Assembly: GCA_903932755.1 (NCBI GenBank)
Contig: CAIZHL010000275.1
Location: 1 to 11,103, forward strand
DNA: 11,103 nt
Direction: 5' to 3'
DNA from: an uncultured beta proteobacterium
Lineage (GTDB): Bacteria; Pseudomonadota; Gammaproteobacteria; Burkholderiales; Rhodocyclaceae
This document shows positions 1-9,868 of the stretch, in pieces. Within the stretch, counting starts at the first letter, position 1, and every line of letters starts with the position of its first letter. The notes beneath the pieces were generated by a model. That model was given only the letters and a program-made list of their open reading frames with translations. It made no database searches and was not told the DNA's origin. The translations under genes were made by a program, and so were the position numbers.

Positions 1-332
1 ACCCGGGGCAGCTCTCCGGCGGCCAGCAGCAGCGGGTGGCCATCGCCCGCGCGCTGTCGATGGACCCGATCTGCATGCTGTTCGACGAGCCGACCTCGGC
101 GCTCGACCCGGAAATGGTCAATGAAGTGCTCGACGTCATGGTCCAGCTGGCGCAGGAAGGCATGACCATGATGGTGGTGACGCACGAAATGGGCTTCGCC
201 CGCAAGGTGTCGAACCGGGTGATCTTCATGGACCAGGGCAGCATCGTCGAAGACGCCACCAAGGAAGACTTCTTCGGCAAGCCGCGCTCGGAACGCGCCC
301 AGCAGTTCCTGTCGAAGATCCTCTCGCACTGA
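1..332 (+). CDS. gltL: Amino-acid ABC transporter ATP-binding protein, GltL/GlnQ type (3' part)
   Basis: This is the C-terminal part of the ATPase of a polar amino-acid importer; it hydrolyses ATP at the inner membrane to drive uptake through its permease partners. The reading frame is open from the left edge (first whole codon at 3). It shows the ABC signature LSGGQQQR, the Walker B box MLFDEP followed by the D-loop SALD, and the switch histidine in VTHEMGFA. The tail ([13 protein letters not shown]... ending FLSKILSH) resembles the glutamate/aspartate transporter ATPase GltL, so that symbol is tentative and GlnQ is the alternative. Walker A and the permease and binding-protein genes would lie to the left of the window. 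The next gene starts 9 bp after the stop, so cotranscription is likely. Confidence 0.95.
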   Translation, partial: PGQLSGGQQQRVAIARALSMDPICMLFDEPTSALDPEMVNEVLDVMVQLAQEGMTMMVVTHEMGFARKVSNRVIFMDQGSIVEDATKEDFFGKPRSERAQQFLSKILSH

Positions 333-341
333 AAATCCCGC

Positions 342-751
342 GTGGCGCAACACACGCTGCCTGAAGCCACGGACCTGGCGGCAGACGCCCGCCTTGCCGC
401 CGCCAGGGGCGTGCCGCTGCTGGTGCTCTACAGCCGCGACGACTGCAGCTGGTGCGATAAAGTCCGCCGCGAATTCCTCGGCCCCATGTCGCGCAACCCC
501 TCGGTGGCGGCGGTGATCCGCGAACTGCACATGGATCGCGCCACGGTGCTGGTCGATTTCGCCGGGCGCCGTACCACCAGCGCCGAGTTTTCAAAACGGA
601 TCCAGGCGCAGTTCGCGCCCACCGTGATGTTCCACGGACCCGACGGCGCGGACCTGGCCGAACCCATCGTCGGCTTCCGCCTGGCCGACTTCTATGGCGC
701 CTACCTCAACAGCGCGATCGAGGAAAGCTGCGCCCGCCTGCAGACACGGAA

Positions 752-755
<4 letters not shown>
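342..755 (+). CDS. Small thioredoxin-fold protein with CSWC motif
   Basis: This encodes 137 residues starting at GTG 342, with no clear Shine-Dalgarno sequence, 9 bp after the ABC gene. Residues 24-34 form a hydrophobic strand ([11 protein letters not shown]) leading to C35-S-W-C38, the place of the thioredoxin CxxC. F91-A-P93-T is the expected cis-proline before the next strand. The length and layout fit the single-domain thioredoxin-like proteins that act as thiol-disulfide oxidoreductases. No signal peptide is visible from this start, so I infer a cytoplasmic protein; a missed upstream start could change that, although the upstream gene leaves little room. It overlaps the ppc start in an ATGA arrangement, which suggests translational coupling. 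The substrate is unknown. Confidence 0.85.
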
Positions 756-3532
<2,777 letters not shown>

Positions 3533-3553
3533 GAAGGTACCGATGAAGTGTCC

Positions 3554-3877
3554 GCCGTCATTCCGGCGAACGCCGGAATCCAGGCGGCGGCGGCTGCTGG
3601 ATCCCGGGTCAAGCCCGGGATGACGGTGTGTGATGCCGTCATTCCGGCGAACGCCGGAATCCAGGCGGCGACCGATACTGGATCCCGGGTCAAGCCCGGG
3701 ATGACGGAGGGTGATGCCGTCATTCCGGCGAAAGCCGGAATCCAGGCGGCGTCTGCTACTGGATCCCGGGTCAGGCCCGGGATGACGGTGTGTGATGCCG
3801 TCATTCCGGCGAAAGCCGGAATCCAGGCGGCGGCCGCTACTGGATCCCGGGTCAAGCCCGGGATGACGGAGGGACCC
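3554..3877. repeat. Four tandem 81-bp palindromic units (cloverleaf-like array)
   Basis: Units start at 3554, 3635, 3716 and 3797, with a period of exactly 81 bp. In unit 1 the parts are: outer arm CCGTC (3555-3559) with GACGG (3622-3626); hairpin ATTCCGGC/GCCGGAAT (3560-3567, 3572-3579); central arm CCAG/CTGG (3580-3583, 3597-3600); and hairpin ATCCCGGG/CCCGGGAT (3601-3608, 3614-3621). The four arms abut with no unpaired base, so one strand can form a complete four-way junction. All stems are identical in the four copies; differences fall only in loops, a 7-nt central segment and the 8-nt linkers. Palindromes of this type are common between genes in proteobacteria. The array lies between convergent ppc and clsB, where it could end transcription from both sides. 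It is not protein-coding, although both strands read open across it. Confidence 0.97.
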
Positions 3878-3881
3878 TGTA

Positions 3882-5075
3882 CTAGTCCGAGTACTGCTTG
3901 CCCGCGTAGCGCGTGACGCCGATCAGCATGCGCACCAGGCTGTAGGCGGCGGCGATGGCGAAGCGCGCCAGCCAGGAGCGGCGGCGCTGGTCGGCGACGC
4001 GGATTTCGCGGGCCGCGCCGTCGAAGGCCGCCTGCAGGCTGGCCTGCAACTCCGCGGCAAACACGGCATCGCGCACCACGACGTTGGCCTCACGCGACAT
4101 GAGCAGGCTGAAGGGGTCGATGTTGGATGAACCCACGGTCGCCCAGTCGCCGTCGATCACCGCCACCTTGGCATGCAGCTCGGCCGGCTGGTACTCGAAG
4201 ACCCGCACCCCGGCGCGCAGCATGCGATCGTAAAGCGACTGCGTCGCATAATGCAGCAACACATGGTCGGTGGGGCCCTGCAGCAGCAGCCTGACCGCCA
4301 CGCCGCGCCTGGCCGCCGCCAGCAGCGCCTTGCGAAAGGTCCGGCCGGGCAGGAAATAGGCATTGGCGATGATGATTTCGCGCTGCGCGGCATGAATCGC
4401 CTGCAGGTAGGCGTGCTCGATGTCGCGCCGGTGGCGCAGGTTGTCGCGGATCGCCAGCGCGGCGAGCGTGGTGCCGGCCACCGGCGCCGCGGCGGGCAGC
4501 GCCCCCGGCGGCGGCGGGCGGCGGCCGAGGCGGGCCCAGCGCACCAGGCGCCAGACATGCCGCACGCTGGAATGGATGCTCGCCGCCAGCGGCCCTTCGA
4601 CCTGCACCGCGTAATCGAAGCGCGGCGCCGCCGACTTGCCGTCGTCGAAATCGTCGACCACGTTGATGCCGCCGACGAAGGCCAGGCGGCCGTCGACCAC
4701 CACCAGCTTGCGATGCAGCCGGCGCAGGCGGTGGCGGCGAATGCCGAACTGCCCCGCCTCGGGCCGGTAGATCATCACTTCGACACGGCCGGCCGCCAGC
4801 GACGCGCCGAGGCCGGCGGCGAATTCGCTGGCGCCGAAGCCATCCACCAGCACCCGCACGGCGACGCCGCGCAATGCGGCGCGGGCCAGCGCCGCGGCAA
4901 CCCGGCGCCCGGTGGGGTCGTCGGCGAAGATGTAGGTTTCCAGGTGCACCTCGTGCAGCGCGGCATCGATCGCGGCGATCAGCGCCGGAAAATACTCGAC
5001 CCCCGATTCGAGCAAGGCCAGGCGGTTGCCGGCGACATAGCCGCGCGGCAGCGGGCGGGAAAAGTCGGCGCTCAC
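3882..5075 (-). CDS. clsB: Cardiolipin synthase of the ClsB (YbhO) type, phospholipase D family
   Basis: This enzyme condenses phospholipids into cardiolipin at the inner membrane through phospholipase D chemistry. The 397-residue product has both HKD motifs: H121-R-K123 with D128 followed by GGIN, and H301-A-K303 with D308 followed by VGSSNIDP. Length and the lack of N-terminal transmembrane helices fit ClsB (E. coli 413 residues) rather than ClsA. I chose GTG 5075 because it gives a GTGA overlap with the upstream ybhP stop and starts just before the conserved N-terminus. The frame stays open to 5480, but that extra stretch is Arg/Ala-rich shadow of ybhP. A Pro-rich linker lies at about 185-200, and residues 371-388 are a hydrophobic segment near the C-terminus. 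The stop is 4 bp from the repeat array. Confidence 0.93.
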   Translation of the reverse strand: MSADFSRPLPRGYVAGNRLALLESGVEYFPALIAAIDAALHEVHLETYIFADDPTGRRVAAALARAALRGVAVRVLVDGFGASEFAAGLGASLAAGRVEVMIYRPEAGQFGIRRHRLRRLHRKLVVVDGRLAFVGGINVVDDFDDGKSAAPRFDYAVQVEGPLAASIHSSVRHVWRLVRWARLGRRPPPPGALPAAAPVAGTTLAALAIRDNLRHRRDIEHAYLQAIHAAQREIIIANAYFLPGRTFRKALLAAARRGVAVRLLLQGPTDHVLLHYATQSLYDRMLRAGVRVFEYQPAELHAKVAVIDGDWATVGSSNIDPFSLLMSREANVVVRDAVFAAELQASLQAAFDGAAREIRVADQRRRSWLARFAIAAAYSLVRMLIGVTRYAGKQYSD

Positions 5076-5836
5076 GACACGGCACCACCGGCCTGCAGCA
5101 CGGCGGAGAGCACCGCATGGTCGGAAATCGACGACCACGGCGGCCCGGCGTGGAGCTGCGTGCCGATCACCTGCAGGCCGCGCTGGTAGATGCGGTCGAG
5201 GCGGAACATCGGCAGGGCGGCCGGATAGCTGCGCGAAGGCACGCGTCCTGCGCCGGCGAACACCTCGACCAGGCCGAGGCGCTGCGCCAGCAGGTCGTCG
5301 GCATTGTTGCGCCAGTCGTTGAAGTCGCCGGCGATCATCAGCGGCGCATCCGCCGGCACCACCTCTTCGATGCGCCGCGCCAGCGCATCCATCTGTCGCC
5401 GCCGCGAACGCGCGAACAAGGACAGATGCACGCAAACGCAGTGCAGCGGCTGCGCCAGCCCCGGCAGCTCGACCGCGCAATGCAGCAGGCCGCGCTTCTC
5501 GAAGCGCAGGTGCGTCACGTCCTGGTTGTGTTCGTGCAGGATCGGAAAGCGCGACAGGATGGCGTTGCCGTGGTGGCCGTGGTCATAAACCATGTTGCGG
5601 CCGTAGCTGTGGTTGGCCCAGACGTCCTCGGCGAGGAACTCGTGCTGCGGCAGCACCGGCCACGCCGAATGCCGCTCGGCATGGCCCAGATGCAGGCCCT
5701 GCACCTCCTGCAGGAAGACAATGTCGGCCGACAGCTCGCGCAGGCGGTCGCGCAGCTCATGCACCATCATGCGGCGATTGAACTGCGAGAAACCCTTGTG
5801 GATGTTCCAGGTGGCAACGGAGAGAGCTTGTGTCAT
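5072..5836 (-). CDS. ybhP: Endonuclease/exonuclease/phosphatase-family protein, YbhP type
   Basis: The product has 254 residues and carries the complete metal-dependent hydrolase core of the EEP family: WNIHKG (N11), LQEVQ (E44), GNAILSRFP at 90-98, VHL with H137, GDFNDW (D171, N173), LDRIY (D214) and a terminal SDHAVL (D239, H240). In this superfamily these residues bind Mg2+ and cleave phosphodiesters; the substrate here is not known. In E. coli, ybhP sits next to ybhO (clsB), and the same pairing here with a 4-base GTGA overlap supports the YbhP assignment and a shared transcript. A GAGG sequence 9 nt upstream of ATG 5836 is a plausible ribosome binding site. No signal peptide is seen. A role in phospholipid metabolism is inference from the neighbour. 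Confidence 0.9.
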   Translation of the reverse strand: MTQALSVATWNIHKGFSQFNRRMMVHELRDRLRELSADIVFLQEVQGLHLGHAERHSAWPVLPQHEFLAEDVWANHSYGRNMVYDHGHHGNAILSRFPILHEHNQDVTHLRFEKRGLLHCAVELPGLAQPLHCVCVHLSLFARSRRRQMDALARRIEEVVPADAPLMIAGDFNDWRNNADDLLAQRLGLVEVFAGAGRVPSRSYPAALPMFRLDRIYQRGLQVIGTQLHAGPPWSSISDHAVLSAVLQAGGAVS

Positions 5837-5969
5837 GCAAAGTGGCCTCAGGCCCTAGTTTAAGCGGCGCCGTACCGCCAGCGCCGACTTTCCTGAAACA
5901 CTCAGCTTGATTTGGGTGCCTTCGCAGTTTTCCTCGCCGCTGAAGCCGGCGACCAGAAGCCAATGCAGC

Positions 5970-8900
5970 TCAGGCCCGCGATTTTGACAGCCAGTTCAAC
6001 AGGGTCTCGAAGAGCAGATCAGGACTGACCGGCTTGCCGATGTGATCGTTCATTCCCGCATTGATACAGACCTGTCGATCCTCATCAAAGGCGTTCGCCG
6101 TCATGGCCAGGATCGGTGTGCGCCCGTAACCAGGCAAGGCGCGGATAAGCCGCGTCGCATCGACACCGTTCAGATTCGGCATCTGCATGTCCATCAGGAT
6201 CAGGTCGTAGGTATTCTTCCGGGCCAGCGCCAATGCCACCGTTCCATCTTCGGCCAGATCCACGGCGAATCCGACATCCTCAAGCAATCCGCGCGAAACT
6301 TCCTGATTGACCGGCTCGTCTTCGGCCAGGAGGATGCGAGTGCCGCCGTAGTGCTTGAGCAGGTTTTCCTCGGCGGATTGCCTGTTCAAGTCCGGCGCTT
6401 CCCGGGCGGCACAAGTTTCCGCCGGCGCATTGCCGAGCCGCACCGTGAACCAGAAAGTGCTTCCCCGGCCGGGCTGGCTCTCCAGACCTATGTCACCGCC
6501 CATAAGCCCCGCCAGCCGCTTGCTTATCGCCAGGCCAAGGCCGGTTCCGCCGTATCTCCTCGTCATCGATCCATCGGCCTGCTCGAAGGCGGTAAACAGG
6601 CGGAGTTGATCGTCGGCTGAGATTCCGATACCCGTATCCCGTACCTCGAAGCGCAATAGCACGTCGGACTGGCTCTTCTCCATCAGTGCCGCGCGCAAAG
6701 TGACCGTGCCGGCCTCGGTAAACTTGACGGCGTTGGCGGTGAGATTGAGCAGTATCTGGCCCAGGCGCAGCGGGTCGCCGTGCAGGGTGAGACCGGAGAT
6801 ATCCGGGGACAGGTCGATGCGTAGTTGCAGACCTTTGTCCTCGATCTTGCGCCCGATGAGGCTGGTGAGATTTTCCAATACCTCGCCGAGCTTGAAGCTT
6901 CGCTGTTCCAGCGTCAAGCGCTCGGCCTCAATCTTGGAAATGTCCAGGATGTCATTGATGACCGCAAGCAGATGGTGGGACGCTTTGTCGATCTTGCCGA
7001 GCTGATCCCTGAGCACGGGATCCACCGAATGACGAAGCGTAATGCTCGTCATGCCCATGATCGCATTCATCGGCGTGCGCAATTCATGGCTCATGTTCGA
7101 GAGAAAGGCGCTCTTGGCACGGCTCGCCGCCTCCGCAGCGTCCTTGGCCCTGGAAAGCGCCGCCGTCCGTACCTCGACCAGTTCCTGCAGATGCAACTGG
7201 TGCTGTCGCAATTCCAGCTCCGCTGCCTTGCGCTGGGTGATGTCGTGCCCGATACCCAGTATTCCGAGCAGCGTGCCGTGGGTATCCCGCATCGGCACCT
7301 TGGTGGTTTCTAGCAATTCACGATGGCCGTCGCAGGCGAAGGCGACTTCTTCCTCGTTAACCAATGGGCCATTTTCTTCCATCGCCAGGCGATCGTGCTG
7401 ACGGAAGAAGTCCGCGAGTTCCCCGGCCACGAAATCGTAGTCTGTCTTGCCGATGATCTCTGCCGCACTGGCACCGAAAAACTGCTCGAAACGATGGTTG
7501 CAGCCGAGATAGACGCCTTCAGTGTTCTTCAGCCAAACCAGGTCCGGCAGCGCATCGACCAAAGTTCGCAAGATGGCCCGCTCGTGTCCCAGGTCGGATT
7601 CGATCTTGCGCCGCTCGGTGATGTCCAGGCCGACTGCCAGCAGATGGGGCTGGCCATCCAGCATCACCCGCGTTCCGCTGTAATAGACGGTCAATGCCTG
7701 CCCGTTCCGAACGGGCAGATTCAACTCGATGCTGGCATGGCCATCGCGGAACACCTGCTGCATCGCGCCGGAGATCCTTTCGCGGTCTTCAACGCTGAAA
7801 AAGTCCGGGCCTTGCATGATTGCGATCTCGCTGTCGACGTAGCCGGTGAGATCCTTGAAGCGCTGGTTCCAGCGCAGGCAACGGCCCGTGGCATCGAACA
7901 TTCCGAACATTACAGGCAATGCGTTGATGATATCGTCGGAAAGCTGTCGTTCGCGGGACAAATAATCATCCCGCAGCCTCAGCGTCTCCAGGAGTTCGTT
8001 GAAGCTGCCGATCAGCTCGCCGATCTCGTCCTGGCTGGTGACCGGCAGCGGTTGTATCGGCTGCGTGTGGACTGACTGCGTGGCAAGCATCTTGCTGGCC
8101 GACACCATTGGCGCAAACTGCCGCTGCAGCATGCGGCGGACAAGCCACCAGATCACCGTGCCGGCGAACAAGCTGAAAATCAGCGTGCTGAGAAAAACGC
8201 GCTGCACCAGGGCATGGATGGGCGCAAAAGCTTCTTTGGTAGGCAGGGTAACGGCGACGAACCAGCCCGTGACAGGAATCTGTTTCGCCGCAGAAAGCTC
8301 CGGCACGCCCAAGGAACTGGTGGCCACCCCGAAACCTTCATACCCATGCATGTAACGGTCGTGCATGAGGTTGCGGCCCGGCGCGGGGGCCGCTTGCATG
8401 ATGCGCGTCTTGTCGGTGGCAGCGACAATCACCTTGTGCTGCGGCGAGATGAGCAGATAGCCGCCACTCTTGCCGTACTTGCCGTCCGAAAGCTTGTCCA
8501 GAAAATTCGCGCGGCTCAGATCGGTGACCCCGGCCAGGGCACCGATAACCTTCCCCGCAGCATCCCTGATGGGTACCGAAATGGTGAGCACGGGCGTCTG
8601 CAAACGCTTGCCCATGGCCGGCTGGCTGACCGACGCCTTGCCTTCGCGAATCGCCGCGGCGATGGAATCCCTCTCGCTATAGTCGACACCGGTACGTCCC
8701 AGCGAGGCCGGTACGGAAGCAATTGCCACCCCATCAACGCCGGTAGCGAAAATGCCGGCGTTAAACATGCTTAACAGGGCCGGGCTGCCCTCCAGTCTCT
8801 CCTGCAGCGCTTTGTCGTCGCCCAGCATCGAAGGTGCGATCCGTCCCTTCGCATACTGTGCCATCGCATTGAGGCGCGATTTCAGCTCTTCGTCGATCTC

Positions 8901-9077
8901 CTGCGCCAGCAGTGTTGCGGTGGAGAACTGCTGCTCCCCCAGCAAACGCTGCATATCGTCCTGCAGCATCCGGCTGATATAGAAGGTCAGCCCCCAGATG
9001 CTGATCAAGAGTATGGCCAGCGTGAACAGCGTCATGCGGGACTTGAGTGATCGCCAGCGAAAGATCCGAGAAATCAT
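5970..9077 (-). CDS. Hybrid sensor histidine kinase (dCache-HAMP-PAS-PAS-HisKA-HATPase-REC)
   Basis: This is an inner-membrane sensor kinase of 1035 residues. TM1 is at 15-34. A periplasmic dCache-like sensor at about 40-285 contains GVDYSERD and [11 protein letters not shown], typical of small-molecule-binding Cache domains. TM2 is at about 293-313 and HAMP at 315-370. Two PAS domains follow (about 380-492 and 502-616, both ending in the DIT motif of a PAC region), then a short coiled coil (615-655). HisKA has NMSHELRTP with H664; the ATPase domain has an N box (N778, N782), DTGIGI (814-819) and GGTGLGL (843-849). The C-terminal receiver has acidic E919/D920, phospho-acceptor D963 and K1015. 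There is no Hpt domain. ATG 9077 is preceded by GGTAGGG with 8-nt spacing. No separate response regulator lies in the window, and the ligand is unknown. Confidence 0.96.
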   Translation of the reverse strand: MISRIFRWRSLKSRMTLFTLAILLISIWGLTFYISRMLQDDMQRLLGEQQFSTATLLAQEIDEELKSRLNAMAQYAKGRIAPSMLGDDKALQERLEGSPALLSMFNAGIFATGVDGVAIASVPASLGRTGVDYSERDSIAAAIREGKASVSQPAMGKRLQTPVLTISVPIRDAAGKVIGALAGVTDLSRANFLDKLSDGKYGKSGGYLLISPQHKVIVAATDKTRIMQAAPAPGRNLMHDRYMHGYEGFGVATSSLGVPELSAAKQIPVTGWFVAVTLPTKEAFAPIHALVQRVFLSTLIFSLFAGTVIWWLVRRMLQRQFAPMVSASKMLATQSVHTQPIQPLPVTSQDEIGELIGSFNELLETLRLRDDYLSRERQLSDDIINALPVMFGMFDATGRCLRWNQRFKDLTGYVDSEIAIMQGPDFFSVEDRERISGAMQQVFRDGHASIELNLPVRNGQALTVYYSGTRVMLDGQPHLLAVGLDITERRKIESDLGHERAILRTLVDALPDLVWLKNTEGVYLGCNHRFEQFFGASAAEIIGKTDYDFVAGELADFFRQHDRLAMEENGPLVNEEEVAFACDGHRELLETTKVPMRDTHGTLLGILGIGHDITQRKAAELELRQHQLHLQELVEVRTAALSRAKDAAEAASRAKSAFLSNMSHELRTPMNAIMGMTSITLRHSVDPVLRDQLGKIDKASHHLLAVINDILDISKIEAERLTLEQRSFKLGEVLENLTSLIGRKIEDKGLQLRIDLSPDISGLTLHGDPLRLGQILLNLTANAVKFTEAGTVTLRAALMEKSQSDVLLRFEVRDTGIGISADDQLRLFTAFEQADGSMTRRYGGTGLGLAISKRLAGLMGGDIGLESQPGRGSTFWFTVRLGNAPAETCAAREAPDLNRQSAEENLLKHYGGTRILLAEDEPVNQEVSRGLLEDVGFAVDLAEDGTVALALARKNTYDLILMDMQMPNLNGVDATRLIRALPGYGRTPILAMTANAFDEDRQVCINAGMNDHIGKPVSPDLLFETLLNWLSKSRA

Positions 9078-9202
9078 ATCGATTGCCCTACCGATCAGCT
9101 CTCGATAGCATCAAGACCAGCAAAAATGAGACTCTCGCCATGGCTCGTCACAGGATCCAATACGCGCGTGCGTTTCAGCTTTCGGCGAGTCCGGTAATGA
9201 TC

Positions 9203-9220
9203 ATCGCTCTTTTAAGCGAT
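9203..9220. repeat. Short hairpin upstream of the sensor kinase
   Basis: ATCGCT (9203-9208) and AGCGAT (9215-9220) form a perfect 6-bp stem with the 6-nt loop CTTTTA. It lies about 125 bp upstream of the kinase start and is flanked by CCGG on both sides (9191-9194 and 9222-9225). No U-tract follows, so it does not look like a terminator. An operator or chance are both possible. Confidence 0.4.
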
Positions 9221-9253
9221 TCCGGCAGCGCGACTGGCTTTGGGTCTGCACGG

Positions 9254-9327
9254 GCGGTGTTTACAGAAAATCACCCCATTGCAGAGAGTGCGTGAATGGG
9301 GCAATAGTTTCCATCGGTAAACACCGC
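9254..9327. repeat. Nested inverted repeat (11-bp outer, 7-bp inner stem)
   Basis: GCGGTGTTTAC (9254-9264) is perfectly complementary to GTAAACACCGC (9317-9327). Inside it CCCCATT (9274-9280) pairs perfectly with AATGGGG (9295-9301). The structure is a two-storey hairpin with a 14-nt apical loop. No T-run adjoins either side, so it is not a canonical intrinsic terminator. It could be a structured RNA, a protein-binding palindrome, or the end of a small mobile element. Confidence 0.75.
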
Positions 9328-9329
9328 GA

Positions 9330-9375
9330 CCAACTGCGGTGATTACTTAGAACAGTTGGAAAACCAGGAGGTTTT
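9330..9375. repeat. Two abutting hairpins next to the nested inverted repeat
   Basis: CCAACTG (9330-9336) pairs with CAGTTGG (9353-9359) around a 16-nt loop. The very next base begins AAAACC (9360-9365), which pairs with GGTTTT (9370-9375) around the 4-nt loop AGGA. The first hairpin begins only 2 nt after the nested repeat ends at 9327, giving three stems in a row. GCGGTG also recurs at 9336-9341, a second possible partner for CACCGC at 9322-9327. Confidence 0.6.
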
Positions 9376-9421
9376 GGTAGAAATCCTGTTTGCCTGAAGG
9401 AATGTTATGCGCAGTGAAATC

Positions 9422-9528
9422 AATGGGGTCTGAGTCATTTCACCCATTCAAATTGCGCTGACCCGTATGGCTACTTTGGGCCTGCCCTTTAGTGCCTTTT
9501 GGAAATGCAGAATGACTCTGACCCCTTT
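9422..9528. repeat. Inverted-repeat pair enclosing about 70 bp, possible mobile-element remnant
   Basis: GGGGTCTGAGTCA (9425-9437) and TGACTCTGACCCC (9513-9525) are inverted copies with one mismatch. Extending into the flanks gives about 18 bp with two mismatches. They bracket about 75 bp without coding signs. Sequences of the GGGGTCAGAGTCA kind are, to my recollection, frequent near REP-associated transposase genes and small repeats in proteobacteria, but no transposase is present here. Call it a candidate remnant or MITE-like element. Confidence 0.55.
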
Positions 9529-9628
9529 AGCTCCGCAAGAGCAAGATCTCTTTTTTGAGAGGGGTTCAAAGGCGAAACCCATTCCCTGATCTTCGAACGG
9601 ATCGAGCCGAATAGCTTGCCCCCGTGGT

Positions 9629-9841
9629 TCATGCCGTTCGGCCGGAATAAGGTGAAGCCGCCTCCCCGAGTTCAAGAGGTGTCCATGCCAGCAGTTCAGC
9701 AAGCCGGCGAATAACCCACTCAGATTCCTGCGCGGTGAATACCGGCGCACCGGCCATCAACCCTTCATGGCAACGCAGCAGAACGTCCTCTTCGGTGAGA
9801 TTCGAACTGGAAAGCATCGTTTGTGCGTGTTCAGCGAGCAC
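9629..9841 (-). CDS. Small protein of unknown function (third gene of the cluster)
   Basis: This encodes 70 residues from GTG 9841. I do not recognise it. The sequence looks genuinely protein-like: acidic and helical, with NLTEEDVLLRCHEGL followed by EWVIRRLAELLAWTPLELG, and no transmembrane segment. It lies in the same frame as the upstream gene, separated by that gene's TAA and nine sense codons. Because those codons (GNITPDIAS) also read like the start of this protein, translation may begin at a non-ATG codon such as ATT 9862, giving 77 residues; AAGGG just before it could serve as a weak ribosome binding site. A frameshift near residue 60 into the adjacent frame, which also looks protein-like (PAERHEPRGQAIRLDPFED), is conceivable but weak. 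Confidence 0.5.
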   Translation of the reverse strand: MLAEHAQTMLSSSNLTEEDVLLRCHEGLMAGAPVFTAQESEWVIRRLAELLAWTPLELGEAASPYSGRTA

Positions 9842-9868
9842 GCTGGCGATGTCTGGAGTAATGTTCCC

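Larger units (their letters stand above)
9078..9628. other. Intergenic region upstream of the sensor kinase, palindrome-rich
   Basis: About 550 bp with no supported gene; the short open frames here lack start signals or family features. It contains the kinase ribosome binding site (CCCTACC at 9086-9092, read on the minus strand), a small hairpin (9203-9220), three near-contiguous hairpins (9254-9375) and an inverted-repeat pair (9422-9528). GC content is visibly lower than in ppc: a sampled 60-bp line at 9361 is about 42% against about 68% for a line within ppc. I could not identify a convincing -35/-10 promoter for the kinase. Confidence 0.7.

Noticed and set aside
3555..3626. tRNA gene, suggested by a 72-nt cloverleaf
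   Set aside because: There is no TTCGA-type T-arm, no 7-nt anticodon loop and no CCA end; arm lengths (5, 8, 4, 8) do not fit a tRNA.
3554..3877. CRISPR array
   Set aside because: The period is 81 bp with nearly identical units and only a 7-nt variable core; there are no unique spacers and no cas genes.
4173..5189. Plus-strand open frame opposite clsB
   Set aside because: Antisense shadow with no motifs; clsB is certain from its two HKD motifs.
5076..5480. N-terminal extension of the cardiolipin synthase frame
   Set aside because: The extension is Arg/Ala-rich and overlaps ybhP completely; GTG 5075 gives a normal ClsB length and a GTGA overlap.
9254..9420. Possible integron attC site, suggested by hairpins and GTTATGC near 9403
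   Set aside because: The expected paired core sites (RYYYAAC at one end, GTTRRRY at the other) are not present on the hairpin arms, and no cassette structure follows.
9448..9750. Minus-strand open frame of 100 codons overlapping the third cluster gene
   Set aside because: It runs through the inverted-repeat element and overlaps the better-supported frame; a frameshift continuation is possible but not supported enough to annotate.
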